64,000 nucleotides of DNA from CAVVSD01 sp963750895 (GCA_963750895.1 CAVVSD010000007.1:62001-126000); one strand, 5' to 3'; positions 13,435 to 22,188 are shown, counted from the stretch's first letter. The notes: generated from the sequence alone by a model not told the origin. Made by a program: numbers and translations.

Positions 13435-16091
13435 CCGCCTCCGCCGCCGCGCTGCGGCCGCGCGTGCCGCACGTCGCGCTGTCCGCGCTGTGGGCGTTCG
13501 CCACCGTGGCGGTGGCGCTCGGCGCCGCGCGCGCCGTCACGACGACCTACGTCCCCGTCCTGCTCGAGCGGATCGCCGACCGTCCCGGCCTCATCGGCGC
13601 CGTCATGCTCGTGAACGCGGTGGCCGGCTTCGTCGTGCCGCTGGGCGCGGGGCTGTGGAGCGACCGGCGTGGGACGCGCGCGCCCTTCATCCTCGGCGGC
13701 GCGCTCCTCGCGGCGGGTGGTCTCGTCGCGGTGGCACTCGGCAGCACGAGCTCCTACGTCGTCCTCGCGTTGGCCGCGGCGACCGTCTACGTCGGCCTGA
13801 ACGCGGCGAGCACGGCGCACCGGGCGCTCGTCGCCGAGGGCTTCGGCGACGACGAGCGCGCGGCGGCGACCGGCGCGCAAGAGGGCGCGATGCTCGCCGG
13901 CGCGCTCGCAGGGACCGTCGTCGGCGGCGCGCTCATCGACAGCTCGGCCACCGGGCTCTTCGTGCTCTGGGCGCTCGCCCTGCCGCTGCTCGCCCTGCCG
14001 ACGCTCGCCTGGCAGCGCAGGACCGAGCTGGGGACGACCGCCGAGCCCGGGGAGGCGGGCGGCTCGCCGCTTCGCATGCTGGCCGAGGTCCTGCGCCGCG
14101 ACGGTGCTCGGCACGTGCTCGTCGCGCAGGTCCTGTGGGTCGGCTCCTACGCCGCGCTCACGCCCTTCATGGTGCTCTACGCCGAGGACGTGCTCGGCCT
14201 GCGCGCGGCAGGGGCCGGGATGCTGCTGGCCGGCTTCGGCGTGCTGACCGGGCTCGGCATGCTCGCGGGCGCGCGCCTGCCTGCGCAGCGCACGCGGCGC
14301 ACGCTGATGACCGGCGTCGCGCTGCTCGGGGGCGGACTGCTCGCGGCGACCGCCGCCTCCACCGTCGCGCAGGCGGTGCTCCCGTTCTCCGCGGCCGCGG
14401 TCGGCGCGGGACTCGTGAGCTCGGTCGGCTTCCCCTACTTCGTGCGCTTCGTGCCCGACGGGCAGGCGGGCAAGTACGCCGGCGCCTTCTTCTCCGCGCG
14501 CGCGATCGCATCCGCGGCGGCCCTGCCGGTCGCCGGCGCGGTCATCGCCGCGACCGGGTCCTACCGTGCCCTCCTCGCGATGGGCGCCCTCGGGCTCGCC
14601 GGGCTCGTGCCGCTCGCGCGCGCCGAGCGCGGGCGCGCTCGGACCGCCGCCGTGGCGCACCACCCGCCGATCCGGCGGCTGACCGCCGTGATCCCCGTCT
14701 TCCGGTCGGCGCGCGTGGACGCCGTGGCCGCAGAGACGCTGCGCCACGTCGACGACGTCGTCCTCGTCGACGACGGCGCGCCGCCCGCGATCGCCGCGCT
14801 GCTGGACGCAGCCGCCGATGACCCGCGCGTGCACGTCCTGCGCCTGGGGGTGAACCAGGGCAAGGGGTCGGCCGTGGCCGCCGGCATCGGCGCGGCGCTC
14901 GAGCACGACCCCGACGCCGTGATCGTCCTGGACTCCGACGGGCAACATCCCGCGCGGCTCATCCCCGAGTTCGTCGCCGCCGCCGACGGCGCGGACGTCG
15001 TGATCGGCGACCGCCGGCGCGCGGGCGGGATGCCGGTCGCGCGGCGGGTCGCCAACGGCGCCTCGACCTGGGCCCTCGCCCTGGTCACGCGGCGGAGGCT
15101 GCGCGACTCCCAGAACGGGATGCGGCTCGTCCGTGCAGCCGCGCTGCGCGACGTGCCGCCGCCCACCGGACGCTACGAGGCCGAGACGCTGCACCTCAAG
15201 GCGCTGCTCCGCGACGGTCGCAGCGTGGCCTGGGTGTCGATGCCGGCGATCTACGAGGGGGAGCCGAGCTCGTTCCGGCCCGTCGCCGACACGCTGCGCG
15301 TCGCGCGGGCCGTCCTCGCGCCCGCACCGCGGCGCGAGACGGAGACGTCGGTCCAGGCGACCGCCGCGCTGCGGGGCACCGCCGTGGCATGGGCGCCGCG
15401 GATCGCCCTCGCCATGCTGCTGGCGTGGGTCGTCGCGGCGGCGCTGCCGCTGTTGGCTGGGCTCGACGAGCGGCTCTTCCTGGCCGTCAACGGCCTGGGG
15501 GACGGTCCCGAGTGGCTGTACCGGGCGCTCGACCCGCACAGCCGCAACTACCTGCTCCTCGCGGCCGCCGCCACGCTGGGCGTGCTCGTCAGCACCCGCC
15601 GGCTCCGCTACGCCGGTGGGGCGCTGCTCGCCATGGCGCTCGCCGGCGTGTTCGCCGACCTCGTCCTCGAGATCGTCCAGCTCGCGGTGGACCGGCCGCG
15701 GCCGGAGGAGGCCCTCGGCGCCGAGGTCCTGCGCAGCCACGGCCGCCACTGGGCCCACATCCCGTCGTTCCCCTCCGGGCACCTCATCGTGACGACCGCC
15801 CTCGTGGTCGCCGCGTCCGCCATGGCGCCGCTGCTGCGGATCCCGGCCTTCGCCTATCTCGCGGCGGTCGCCGTCACGCGCGTCACGTTCGGCGCGCACT
15901 TCCCGCTCGACGTCGTCGTCGGCACGATCGTCGGCTGGCAGGTCGGGCTCTTCGCGGTCGCCGTGACCCGGGCGGGCCGTCTGCTCCCTCAGCCGGCGGA
16001 CGCCCGCGCGAGCCTGCGCGTCGCGAGCGCCATGCCCGTTCCGATCGCGCTCCCGAGCGCTGCGCCGACGAGCACGTCGAGCCAGAAGTGA
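13431..16091 (+). CDS. MFS - family 2 glycosyltransferase - PAP2 phosphatase fusion
   Basis: This 886-residue protein joins three enzymes. Residues 1-400 form an MFS half with many hydrophobic helices (GLWSDRRGTRAPF as motif A). Residues about 417-630 are a DPM1-like GT2: LTAVIPVF, NQGKGSAVAAGI, LDSDGQHPARLI with Asp501 and Asp503. Residues about 650-855 are a PAP2 phosphatase: DRPRP (754-758), PSGH (781-784), R817 to H823 and D827. A GT2 of this type usually charges a polyprenyl phosphate with sugar; PAP2 removes lipid phosphate; MFS may flip or export the product. All follow a lipid kinase. The last about 35 residues read antisense to a convergent PAP2 gene. Confidence 0.85.
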   Translation: MTASAAALRPRVPHVALSALWAFATVAVALGAARAVTTTYVPVLLERIADRPGLIGAVMLVNAVAGFVVPLGAGLWSDRRGTRAPFILGGALLAAGGLVAVALGSTSSYVVLALAAATVYVGLNAASTAHRALVAEGFGDDERAAATGAQEGAMLAGALAGTVVGGALIDSSATGLFVLWALALPLLALPTLAWQRRTELGTTAEPGEAGGSPLRMLAEVLRRDGARHVLVAQVLWVGSYAALTPFMVLYAEDVLGLRAAGAGMLLAGFGVLTGLGMLAGARLPAQRTRRTLMTGVALLGGGLLAATAASTVAQAVLPFSAAAVGAGLVSSVGFPYFVRFVPDGQAGKYAGAFFSARAIASAAALPVAGAVIAATGSYRALLAMGALGLAGLVPLARAERGRARTAAVAHHPPIRRLTAVIPVFRSARVDAVAAETLRHVDDVVLVDDGAPPAIAALLDAAADDPRVHVLRLGVNQGKGSAVAAGIGAALEHDPDAVIVLDSDGQHPARLIPEFVAAADGADVVIGDRRRAGGMPVARRVANGASTWALALVTRRRLRDSQNGMRLVRAAALRDVPPPTGRYEAETLHLKALLRDGRSVAWVSMPAIYEGEPSSFRPVADTLRVARAVLAPAPRRETETSVQATAALRGTAVAWAPRIALAMLLAWVVAAALPLLAGLDERLFLAVNGLGDGPEWLYRALDPHSRNYLLLAAAATLGVLVSTRRLRYAGGALLAMALAGVFADLVLEIVQLAVDRPRPEEALGAEVLRSHGRHWAHIPSFPSGHLIVTTALVVAASAMAPLLRIPAFAYLAAVAVTRVTFGAHFPLDVVVGTIVGWQVGLFAVAVTRAGRLLPQPADARASLRVASAMPVPIALPSAAPTSTSSQK

Positions 16092-16537
16092 ACCCCGAGG
16101 TAGACCCGGGAGAAGGCGATCAGGGCCGCGACGGCCACCATGGGCAGACGCAGGCGCGGAGACAGCACGGCGATCGCGGTGGCCACCGCGAACGCGCTCA
16201 TCGCGTGGCCTGAGGGGAAGGACGGGGAGACGGGGACGGTGCCGACCGCCTCGAGGCCGATCGCGTCAGGCGGGCGGCTGCGGTCGACGAGCGCCTTCAG
16301 CACGGCGTTGAGCCACGACGCGAGGGCGAAGCTCAGCGTGGCCGTGCCGGCGACGAGCGGCAGCAGGCGACGCCGGTGGAGATCCGAGCACCAGCCGACG
16401 GCGACCAGCAGCGGGCCCTTGACCCACCAGGCAGAGACGAGCACCAGGACGGCGGTCGCCGGACTCCAGCGCAGGGCCGTCGTCGCCCGGACCGCCTCCT
16501 GGTCGAGACCGACCAGCAGTTGCAGCGTGTTTCCCAT
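15989..16537 (-). CDS. PAP2-family lipid phosphatase
   Basis: A 182-residue integral membrane phosphatase. The three motifs are LKALVDRSRPPDA (K-x6-RP), PSFPSGHAMSAFAVA and SRVYLGVHFWLDVLVG (SR-x5-H-x3-D). Five to six hydrophobic helices surround them. Likely substrates are undecaprenyl pyrophosphate or phosphatidic acid. It is convergent to the fusion gene, which carries its own PAP2 domain, and the coding ends overlap by 103 bp. Confidence 0.88.
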   Translation of the reverse strand: MGNTLQLLVGLDQEAVRATTALRWSPATAVLVLVSAWWVKGPLLVAVGWCSDLHRRRLLPLVAGTATLSFALASWLNAVLKALVDRSRPPDAIGLEAVGTVPVSPSFPSGHAMSAFAVATAIAVLSPRLRLPMVAVAALIAFSRVYLGVHFWLDVLVGAALGSAIGTGMALATRRLARASAG

Positions 16538-16590
16538 GGCACAGGTCGCGCCGTGCGGCGGGCGCGACGCCCATCAGGGTACCCCGGCGT

Positions 16591-17235
16591 TCAGCGGTCG
16601 CCCCAGCGGAGGTTGTTGGCGTAGTCGTCGTCGACGTACGCCTGGATGTCCGCCTCCGTCATCTCCGCCATCGCCATGTGGTCCTTCCAGATGCGCGCCG
16701 GCGACGCGAGACCGTCGCGCTCCGGCCACGACGGCGGGTCCCACAGCTTCGAGCGGATGAACGCCTTCGCGCAGTGCAGGTAGGCCTCCTCGGTCTCGAC
16801 GACGATCGCGGCGATCGGCGGCTTGCGCCCGTTGCGGTAGCGCTCGAGGAGCTCCGGGTCGCGCGAGATCGTGGCCCGACCGTTCACGCGCAGCGTCTCG
16901 CGCATGCCCGGGATGATGAACAGGAGCCCGATCCGCCCCGTGGCGACGATGTTGCGGACCGTGTCGAGGCGCCGGTTGCCGGGCTCGTCGGGCAGCACGA
17001 GGGTGCCCGGGCCGACGACGTCGCAGAAGCCGGGGACACCGCCCCGGGGCGACGCGTCGCACGTGCCGTCCTCGCCGACCGTCGCGACGGTGACGAACGG
17101 CGAGAGCGCGATGAACGCCCTGCAGTGCTCGTCGAGCTGCGGGATCGCCTTGACCTTGACCGCCTCGTCCGGCGCGCCGTACAGCTCGGTCAGCTCGTCC
17201 TGGCTCGTCACAAGGTGCTGCTGGGCGGTGCTCAT
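16591..17235 (-). CDS. FMN-dependent PPOX-type flavoprotein, MSMEG_1061-like
   Basis: A 214-residue protein of the pyridoxamine-phosphate-oxidase-like fold. FVTVATVGEDGTCDASPRGG near residue 45 is the flavin-binding strand pair, PDEPGNRRLDTVRNIVATGR the conserved helix, and WDPPSWPE the C-terminal signature seen in the actinobacterial MSMEG_1061 group. It is cytosolic and probably an FMN-dependent reductase of unknown substrate. GAGAC precedes the ATG. The gene is separated from the next by a region with an inverted repeat. Confidence 0.8.
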   Translation of the reverse strand: MSTAQQHLVTSQDELTELYGAPDEAVKVKAIPQLDEHCRAFIALSPFVTVATVGEDGTCDASPRGGVPGFCDVVGPGTLVLPDEPGNRRLDTVRNIVATGRIGLLFIIPGMRETLRVNGRATISRDPELLERYRNGRKPPIAAIVVETEEAYLHCAKAFIRSKLWDPPSWPERDGLASPARIWKDHMAMAEMTEADIQAYVDDDYANNLRWGDR

Positions 17236-17271
17236 GCTCGGTCTCCCAGTCCCTGGATTGGCCCCTGGACC

Positions 17272-17310
17272 GTACGCGATGCCGAGGAGTTGGCGGCTCG
17301 GCGTTCGTAC
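17272..17310. repeat. Imperfect inverted repeat in the divergent intergenic region
   Basis: GTACG...GCCGAG (17272-17286) is mirrored by CTCGGC...CGTAC (17297-17310) around a 10-base spacer. It lies upstream of the minus-strand flavoprotein and the plus-strand membrane protein gene. It could be an operator or an RNA hairpin; no regulator is nearby. Confidence 0.4.
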
Positions 17311-17374
17311 ACCCGCCGAGGCACCCTTTTCCGGCCTGGGCGCGTGGCCGCTCGGGTGCTCTCATCGCCGGGGC

Positions 17375-17974
17375 ATGCGACGGATCACGCGCGGGAGGGT
17401 GCTGCTCGTCGTCCTGGCCGTCGCACTGGCCGGCGCCGACGCGGCCGCGGCGCAGGTCACGGGCCCGCCCGCTGCCCAGGCCCAGGGCGAGCTCGACGAG
17501 TCCGCCCGGACCGGCGACGGCGATCCGACGCAGCCCCTCGTGGCCGCGGGTGCCGGCGTCCTCGTGCTGGCCGGCGCCGGCGGGGCGGCCGCCTGGGCAC
17601 GCAGGCGGCGGCCGCGCACGGACCCCGGCGGCAGCCGCGACGTCGTCGCGAGCGTGGCGAGCGCCGCGACCGGTCCGGTGTACGAGATCGTCTGGCGCCA
17701 CGACGGGCGCCGTGCGTGCTTCGAGCTCGCCCGCCTCGACGGCGACGACGACGGCGCGTTCGTGCCGCCCCGCTCGCGGGCGTCGACGTGGCGGGTCGAG
17801 GGCCGGCCTCCGGCCGTCACCTCGCTGCGGCTGGACCTCGCGGAGCTGTCCACCCTCCTGCGCAACTCGGGCTGGCAGCCCGCCGGATCGGGCGATGCCT
17901 GGTACGCCCTGCGGTTCCGGGCGCCTACCCGAAGCTCACACCCTGAGCCAGCGGGAGCTCGTCGGAGAAGTTGA
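17375..17974 (+). CDS. Membrane-anchored protein with a C-terminal GW-x-P-x-G-AWY motif
   Basis: The 199-residue protein starts with a signal peptide (VLLVVLAVALAGADAAAA) and has a transmembrane helix (LVAAGAGVLVLAGAGGAAAW) followed by RRRR, so the rest is probably cytosolic. A soluble domain follows, ending in RNSGWQPAGSGDAWYALRF. The same ending, DGWEPCGRGEAWYAHRY, occurs in the protein at 35416-35895, which suggests an unnamed shared domain. The last 50 bp overlap the convergent aldehyde dehydrogenase gene. Function unknown. Confidence 0.7.
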   Translation: MRRITRGRVLLVVLAVALAGADAAAAQVTGPPAAQAQGELDESARTGDGDPTQPLVAAGAGVLVLAGAGGAAAWARRRRPRTDPGGSRDVVASVASAATGPVYEIVWRHDGRRACFELARLDGDDDGAFVPPRSRASTWRVEGRPPAVTSLRLDLAELSTLLRNSGWQPAGSGDAWYALRFRAPTRSSHPEPAGARRRS

Positions 17975-19451
17975 TCGTGTTCGTCGCGCGGCGCATGTAG
18001 GCGCGCCACGCGTCCGAGCCCGACTCGCGCCCGCCGCCGGTCGTCTTCTCGCCGCCGAAGGCACCGCCGATCTCGGCGCCGGACGTCCCGATGTTCACGT
18101 TGACGATCCCGCAGTCCGAGCCGTCCGCCGCGATGAACCGCTCCGCCTCGCGCTGGTCGCGCGTGAAGATGCTCGACGACAGGCCCTGCGGGACGCCGTT
18201 GTGCAGCGCGATGGCCTCCTCGAGCTCCCGGTACGTCATGACGTAGAGGATCGGCGCGAAGGTCTCCGTCCGCACGATCTCCGTCTGACCGGGCATCCGC
18301 ACGATCGCCGGCTCGACGTAGACGGCGTCCGGCGCCGCGTCGCGGCGCGCGCCGCCGACGACGATCTCGCCGCCGTCGGCCACCGCGCGGTCGAGCGCGG
18401 CGACCATCGACTCGTGTGCGCGGGCGTCGATGAGCGGGCCGACGAGCGTCCCGTCGTCGAACGGGTCGCCGACCTGCAGCGATCCGAAGATGTCCACGAG
18501 CCGCCCGACGAGCGCATCGGCGACGTCCTCGTGCACGATGAGCCGCCGCATCGACGTGCACCGCTGGCCCGCGGTGCCGGCGGCCGCGAACGTGATCCCC
18601 CGCGCGGCGAGCTCGAGATCGGCGGACGGCGCGACGACCGCGGCGTTGTTGCCGCCGAGCTCGAGCAGCGCCCGGCCGAAGCGCGCCGCGATCCGCGGCG
18701 CGACCTCCGCGCCCATCCGCTCCGACCCGGTCGCGCTCACGAGCGCGACGTCCGGGCTGTCGAGCATCGCCTGTGCGGCATCGGCGTCGGCGATCGCGAG
18801 CACGTTGAGGTTCGGCGGGGCACCGCAGTCGGCGGCCGCCCGGTCGAGCAGCGCGCTGCACGCCATCGCCGTCAGCGCGCCCGCGGGCGACGGCTTCCAC
18901 ACGACCGTGTCGCCACAGACCAGCGCGACCGCGGTGTTCCAGCTCCACACCGCCGCCGGGAAGTTGAAGGCGCTGATGACGCCGACGACGCCGAGCGGGT
19001 GCCACGTCTCCATGAGGCGGTGGCCCGGGCGCTCGGACGGCATCGTCCTGCCGTCGAGCTGACGCGACAGGCCGACCGCGAAGTCGCAGATGTCGATCAT
19101 CTCCTGCGCCTCGCCCAGCGCCTCGGAGCGGATCTTGCCGACCTCGATCGTGATGAGGTCGGCGACGTCGCCCTTGTGCTCGGTCAGGAGCTCCGCCCAG
19201 CGCTTCACGAGGGCGCCGCGCACCGGTGCGGGCACGGCGCGCCACGCGTCGAACGCCTCGCGCGCGGCCGCCACGGCGCCGAGGACTCCGTCGCGGTCCA
19301 CGGCGCCGACCGCGAACAGGTCCTCGCCGGTGATCGGCGACCGGGCGGTCACGGTCGTCGACGTGGCCTCCCCGAGCTCGGCCCCGCAGCGCCGCAGCGC
19401 CTCGCGTGCCCGCGTGCGCAGATCCTCGGTGGTCGTGGTGGTCAGCGTCAT
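17925..19451 (-). CDS. ALDH7-type aldehyde dehydrogenase (piperidine-6-carboxylate dehydrogenase-like)
   Basis: A 508-residue NAD(P)-dependent aldehyde dehydrogenase. ISAFNFPAAVWSWN and the catalytic block GTAGQRCTSMRRL (nucleophile Cys), with ELGGNNA providing the general-base Glu, are typical of the ALDH7/antiquitin group, whose members oxidise alpha-aminoadipic semialdehyde, the open form of piperidine-6-carboxylate. The gene lies 9 bp behind a FAD oxidase, matching the AmaA-AmaB arrangement of pipecolate and D-lysine catabolism. Betaine aldehyde or other substrates remain possible. Confidence 0.85.
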   Translation of the reverse strand: MTLTTTTTEDLRTRAREALRRCGAELGEATSTTVTARSPITGEDLFAVGAVDRDGVLGAVAAAREAFDAWRAVPAPVRGALVKRWAELLTEHKGDVADLITIEVGKIRSEALGEAQEMIDICDFAVGLSRQLDGRTMPSERPGHRLMETWHPLGVVGVISAFNFPAAVWSWNTAVALVCGDTVVWKPSPAGALTAMACSALLDRAAADCGAPPNLNVLAIADADAAQAMLDSPDVALVSATGSERMGAEVAPRIAARFGRALLELGGNNAAVVAPSADLELAARGITFAAAGTAGQRCTSMRRLIVHEDVADALVGRLVDIFGSLQVGDPFDDGTLVGPLIDARAHESMVAALDRAVADGGEIVVGGARRDAAPDAVYVEPAIVRMPGQTEIVRTETFAPILYVMTYRELEEAIALHNGVPQGLSSSIFTRDQREAERFIAADGSDCGIVNVNIGTSGAEIGGAFGGEKTTGGGRESGSDAWRAYMRRATNTINFSDELPLAQGVSFG

Positions 19452-19460
19452 CGGGTCTCC

Positions 19461-20618
19461 TCAGACGATGTTGGCCTCGGCGATGGGGGAGCGCTCGGCG
19501 AAGCGCTCGGCCCGCAGCGGCGCGACGTCCACGAACGGCTCGCGGCCGAGGACGAGGTCGGCGACGATCTCGCCGGTCGCCGGGGCCTGGCAGAAGCCGT
19601 GCCCCGAGAAGCCGGTGGCGTACAGGAACCGTCCCACGTCGCGCGCCTCGCCGATGAGAGCACTCGCGTCCGGCGTGTTCTCGTACAGCCCGGCCCAGCC
19701 CTCCGTGATCGCGACGTCCGCGAGCCCTGGCGCGCAGCGTCCGGCGGCCTCACGCAGCGCCGCCTCCCAGGGCGGCGCGTACGACGCGTCGAGCCCCGGC
19801 ACCTCGGTGGGGTCCGACATGCCGAGCAGCAGCCCGTCGCCGGCGCCGTGGAAGTAGAAGGTGCTGCTGAAGTCGATCGTGAACGGCAGGTCGGGCGTCG
19901 AGACCGGCGTCCGGGCGGTCAGGGCGATCTGGCGTCGCACGGGCGTGACGTCGAGCTCGACCCCCGCCATCGCTCCGATCTCCCGCGACCACGCGCCCGC
20001 CGCACACACGACCGTCGACGTGCGCACGGTGCCCTGCGTCGTCCTCACCGCCGCGATCTCGCCGCCGCGGACGTCGATGCCCGTCACGGCGCACCCCGTG
20101 ACGAATCGCGCTCCGCGCCGCCGGGCGTCGTCGGCGTACGCCCACGCGGCGTCCAGCGGGCGCGCGTGCCCGTCGATCGGGCAGAAGGCGGCCGCGACGA
20201 ACGCCTCGGGGTCGATCGCTGGGCAGCGGGCCCGTGCCTCGGCGGCGTCGAGCATCACGCTCGGGATGCCGACGTCGTTCTGCAGCGCGACGCCGGCCTC
20301 GAAGCGCGCGACGTGCTCGGCCTCGCGCAGGAGGAACAGGTAGCCGACGCGCCGGTGATCCATGTCCGCGCCGAGCTCCGCGTAGAGCTCGAGGCTGCGC
20401 AGGGCGAGCAGCGCGTTGAGCCGGTCGGAGAACTGCGCCCGCAGGCCGCCGATCGGCTTCCCCGAGGCCGCCCCGGCGAGCCCGTCGCGCTCGACGACGA
20501 CGACATCGGTGATCCCGGCCCGGGCGAGGTGGAACGCGACGGCGGCCCCGACGATCCCGCCGCCGATCACGACGACCTCCGCGGTGGTCGGGAGCGTGTC
20601 GGCGGGCCCGGTCCGCAC
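19461..20618 (-). CDS. DAO-family FAD-dependent amino acid oxidase (L-pipecolate oxidase candidate)
   Basis: A 385-residue flavoprotein of the D-amino-acid oxidase/sarcosine oxidase family. EVVVIGGGIVGAAVAFHLAR binds the ADP of FAD, GGLRAQFSDRLNALL follows, and ATGFSGHGFCQAPATGEIVA is the C-terminal flavin block. It oxidises a secondary or primary amine of an amino acid. Being directly upstream of an ALDH7 gene makes L-pipecolate, which would give piperidine-6-carboxylate, the best guess; sarcosine or proline analogues are alternatives. Confidence 0.82.
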   Translation of the reverse strand: MRTGPADTLPTTAEVVVIGGGIVGAAVAFHLARAGITDVVVVERDGLAGAASGKPIGGLRAQFSDRLNALLALRSLELYAELGADMDHRRVGYLFLLREAEHVARFEAGVALQNDVGIPSVMLDAAEARARCPAIDPEAFVAAAFCPIDGHARPLDAAWAYADDARRRGARFVTGCAVTGIDVRGGEIAAVRTTQGTVRTSTVVCAAGAWSREIGAMAGVELDVTPVRRQIALTARTPVSTPDLPFTIDFSSTFYFHGAGDGLLLGMSDPTEVPGLDASYAPPWEAALREAAGRCAPGLADVAITEGWAGLYENTPDASALIGEARDVGRFLYATGFSGHGFCQAPATGEIVADLVLGREPFVDVAPLRAERFAERSPIAEANIV

Positions 20619-20637
20619 TGTCCTCGGCGGGTGCGCC

Positions 20638-20940
20638 TCAGGTCGCGTCGGTCGGCGGCGACACGTACCGCTGCGGGGCCTGCTTGCGGGCGTCGCTGCG
20701 CTCGGACTCGAGGCGCGCGCCGTGCAGTCCGGCGCCGCCGCGGTAGGCGGTGCTCGTGACGCGCTCCTCGGGTGTCCACGAGGCGTCCTCGAGCCAGGTC
20801 AGGATCGCCGCCGACCTGGAGCCCTCGGCCATGATCGCGGCGCGCTCGATGACCCTGCGCCCCGTACGGGTGGGGCGCGAGAGGCGCGCCACCACCGCGC
20901 TGATGTCGTCGTCGCGGGTCGGTTCGATCTCCTCGGACAC
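20638..20940 (-). CDS. Small hypothetical protein, 100 residues
   Basis: I do not recognise it. GTG at 20940 begins VSEEIEPTRDDDISAVV; the middle has RRVIERAAIMAEGSRSAAIL and an amphipathic helix with WLEDASW, and the C-terminus is Lys/Arg-rich. It has no membrane segment. It lies 19 bp upstream of the FAD oxidase on the same strand, so it is probably the first gene of that operon and may be a small DNA- or enzyme-binding protein. Confidence 0.55.
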   Translation of the reverse strand: MSEEIEPTRDDDISAVVARLSRPTRTGRRVIERAAIMAEGSRSAAILTWLEDASWTPEERVTSTAYRGGAGLHGARLESERSDARKQAPQRYVSPPTDAT

Positions 20941-20978
20941 AGTCCGATCGTACGCCACCGGCGCTGCGACCGAATCGA

Positions 20979-21931
20979 TCAGACCTCCCAGCCCGCGATC
21001 GTCCGGGCGTACAGCCCCGGATCGTGGCGGTGCATCGCGTGTGCCGAATCCGGCACGTCGAGGAGCTCGAACTGCTGCCCCGCGGCGGTGACGAGCCGGC
21101 GGACGCCCTGGACCTGCTCCTCGGAGATCGCGCCCATGAGGCTGCCGGTCTCCGCGTCGATGTCGCGGTAGTGGTGGGTGAGGAGCATCGGCGTCTTCAC
21201 GGCGGCGAGCATGCGGGCGTGGTCGCAGCTCGCGGCGACCGTCCCGGTCCAGAACGCGCGGCCCCACTCGGGGTCGTACTCCTTCATGTTCTGCGGCGGC
21301 GCGTCCGGGTTCGCGGGGTCGGGCGGGGAGCCGAGGCGCATCGGCCCGAGGGCGCGCAGCATGTACCCGGGCAGCTCCTCGGGAACGCGGCCTGCATCCC
21401 GGCCCAGTCGCCGACCGACCACCCGTCGCCCAGCCACTTGTTGAACGTGGCGAAGACCGGGCCCGCCGCCTGGCGGATCGAGTGCCCGCAGGCGGGGTCC
21501 ACCTCGGAGGCGAAGAGCGGCGGGTCCTCGCACACGACGGCCCGCACCTGACCCGGCTTCGCGTAGGCGGAGAGCCACGCTGCGAGCACGCCGCCGGAGG
21601 AGTTGCCCGCGGCGATCACCGGCCGCCCGATCACGAGGTCGATGAAGCGGACGAGGTCGTTGCCCATGTTGTCGAGCGTGTAGCGGCCCGGCGTGCGCGT
21701 CGAGCGGCCCTGGCCGCGCAGGTCGACGGCGAAGACCTGGAAGTGCTCCGCCAGCAGCGGCATGGCGTCCTCGTAGCCCCACCAGGACTCCGTCTGCGAC
21801 GGGATGAGCAGCAGCGCCGGCAGCTCAGGGGAGCCCGTCGTCGCGTAGTTCATCCGGATCTCGCCCAGATCGACCTGCTGCTCCTCGAACGCGTGCGGCA
21901 CGAAGATGTCGGCGGCCTCCGACGTGGTCAT
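20979..21931 (-). pseudogene. Alpha/beta hydrolase interrupted by one frameshift
   Basis: Two frames join into one alpha/beta-hydrolase of about 315 residues. The first half has the oxyanion strand LLLIPSQTESWWG, FAVDLRGQGRSTRTPGRY and the nucleophile elbow GNSSGG. It runs on to AGMQAAFP, after which a base is missing near 21381-21384. The second frame continues EELPGYMLRALGPMRLGSP and ends with the catalytic His in VPDSAHAMHRHDPG. The single-base loss in CTCGGGAA may be a real mutation or a sequencing error. It resembles epoxide-hydrolase or haloperoxidase-like esterases. Confidence 0.75.
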
Positions 21932-21963
21932 TCGCTCTCCCCTCGGACGACGGTCGGCGTAGG

Positions 21964-22184
21964 CTACGTGGCGGCGCCTGGAGGCCGCTGGACGGGGTCG
22001 AGCGCGTACGGGCGGGCCTCGTCGACGACGCGACGGACCTCGAGCGCGGCCCGCCGGTCGCCGGGGAGAGCCGCGGCCGCTCGGCGGCGAAGGCGTCGAC
22101 GTACTCCATGACGATCGAGGACTCGGGCAGCACCTCGCCCGCCTCGGGGTCGACGAGGACCGGCATCCCGCCCGAGGCTAGATC
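21964..22184 (-). pseudogene. Glutathione S-transferase remnant
   Basis: GGMPVLVDPEAGEVLPESSI followed by VMEYVDAF is the GSH-binding end of a GST N-terminal domain (the P-V-L-V-D ... E-S-S-I-V block). A frameshift near 22063 leads to DRRAALEVRRVVDEARPYAL before a stop. The first strands and most of the C-terminal domain are absent, so only about 70 residues of GST-like sequence remain. It sits between the frameshifted hydrolase and the MetE-like gene. Confidence 0.6.
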
Positions 22185-22188
22185 GGTC

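Noticed and set aside
13272..15899. An 875-codon minus-strand frame antisense to the fusion protein
   Set aside because: His/Arg/Glu-rich translation without motifs; the plus strand holds clear GT2 and PAP2 signatures.
17550..20759. A very long plus-strand open frame of over 1,000 codons antisense to the ALDH and oxidase genes
   Set aside because: Its translation is Arg/Gly/Asp-rich without motifs. High GC at third positions keeps antisense frames open; the minus-strand genes have clear families.
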